A stretch of DNA of 64,000 bases, from the NCBI RefSeq assembly GCF_009830285.1, contig NZ_WUQX01000001.1:2976501-3040500 (forward strand), in the 5' to 3' direction. Below are positions 63,708 to 64,000 of the stretch, piece after piece. The stretch is from Sporofaciens musculi. GTDB lineage: Bacteria > Bacillota > Clostridia > Lachnospirales > Lachnospiraceae. The notes under the pieces were generated by a model. That model was not told the origin of the DNA. It saw only the letters and a list, made by a program, of their open reading frames with translations, and ran no database searches. Each line of letters starts with the position of its first letter. The stretch's first letter is position 1. The translations under genes were made by a program, and so were the position numbers.

Positions 63708-64000
63708 ATGGCTTTTAATTACTATGATACACACCACCTGCTTGCCTCCGTGCAGCAGCTCCCGCCTCTCCACACCTTCCTGCTGGATCGCTACTTCCCC
63801 ACGAACGCAGCGACCGACATTTTCGCCACCGACGACGTGCTGGTGGAATACAAGAAGGGATCCAAGAAGGCGGCACCGTTCGTAGCTCCCCGCAAGGGCG
63901 GGATCACGATCCTGCGCGACGGCTACACCATGAAGCGCTTCACGCCTTCCTATATCGCGCCGAAGCGCCCTCTCACCATTGACGACCTGAAAAAGCGCGG
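63708..64000 (+). CDS. Major capsid protein E, partial
   Basis: First 97 residues of the lambda gpE-like capsid protein (YYDTHHLLASVQQLPPLHTF, LLDRYFPTNAATDIFATDDV, GYTMKRFTPSYIAPKRPLTI). The AAGGAGGA ribosome site is at 63692-63700. It continues beyond the window. Confidence 0.95.
   Translation, partial: MAFNYYDTHHLLASVQQLPPLHTFLLDRYFPTNAATDIFATDDVLVEYKKGSKKAAPFVAPRKGGITILRDGYTMKRFTPSYIAPKRPLTIDDLKKR

Overview
The window looks like accessory DNA of an anaerobic gut-type Firmicute (class Clostridia, probably Lachnospiraceae or Oscillospiraceae). The evidence is the gene families: Tn916- and Tn1549-type conjugation genes, transposon-assisting small proteins (TTRAP, Cys-rich VLP, Cys-rich KTR, TnpW), Shine-Dalgarno sites of the AAGGAGG type, and a lambda-like temperate phage. 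No housekeeping gene, rRNA or tRNA was recognised. The whole window is mobile DNA, apparently three elements joined or nested, plus an insertion sequence.

Element A (1 to about 14,445, mostly GC-rich) is the right-hand part of an integrative conjugative element (ICE) that ends with a large serine recombinase. It holds a giant antirestriction fusion protein, small ICE proteins, a MobP-type relaxase and MobC with a likely oriT, an XRE regulator, and the usual sigma-like / HTH_16 / TnpW / recombinase end module. Two AT-richer cargo blocks are inserted: an isoprenylcysteine-methyltransferase-like/DUF3267 membrane protein, and a MATE exporter behind a leader with a perfect sigma-A promoter and attenuator-like hairpins.

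Element B (about 14,446 to 37,577, AT-rich, mostly minus strand) is a Tn916/Tn5397-family ICE. It has the orf23 to orf13 conjugation order, a recognisable oriT between orf20 and orf21, tandem ArdA genes, and cargo: a two-component system with an ABC exporter, a VanZ-like protein, and a DUF3781 plus GyrI-like pair. Its own serine recombinase is cut off by the end of element A. Its cwlT (orf14) gene is split by an IS3-family element, and its surface adhesin gene is cut by the phage. Element B is therefore probably defective for transfer on its own.

Element C (about 37,578 to the end) is the left part of a lambda-like prophage. A leader region with strong RNA-like hairpins precedes an early operon: small zinc proteins, a lectin-fold protein with a sequence typical of diversity-generating-retroelement targets, a DnaQ-like exonuclease, SleB hydrolase, Erf, SSB, replication proteins, four DNA methyltransferases and RecU. 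A DUF1492 regulator follows, then a late control region of five 10-bp G-rich repeats, a moron-like gene, and the morphogenesis genes (terminase, portal, ClpP-like protease with nested scaffold, decoration protein, capsid). No integrase, repressor, helicase or lysis cassette is in the window; the prophage continues past its end.

The most interesting signals are: (i) a lectin-type variable protein without a reverse transcriptase in view; (ii) two phage methyltransferase genes both broken at poly-G tracts, in a prophage strikingly rich in GATC; (iii) a domain shared by the ICE antirestriction fusion and a phage early protein; (iv) a structured RNA candidate that recurs at the same place in both ICEs; (v) a phage leader RNA candidate with covarying hairpins. 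Five single-base frameshifts were inferred in the window, so read-level checking of homopolymers matters.
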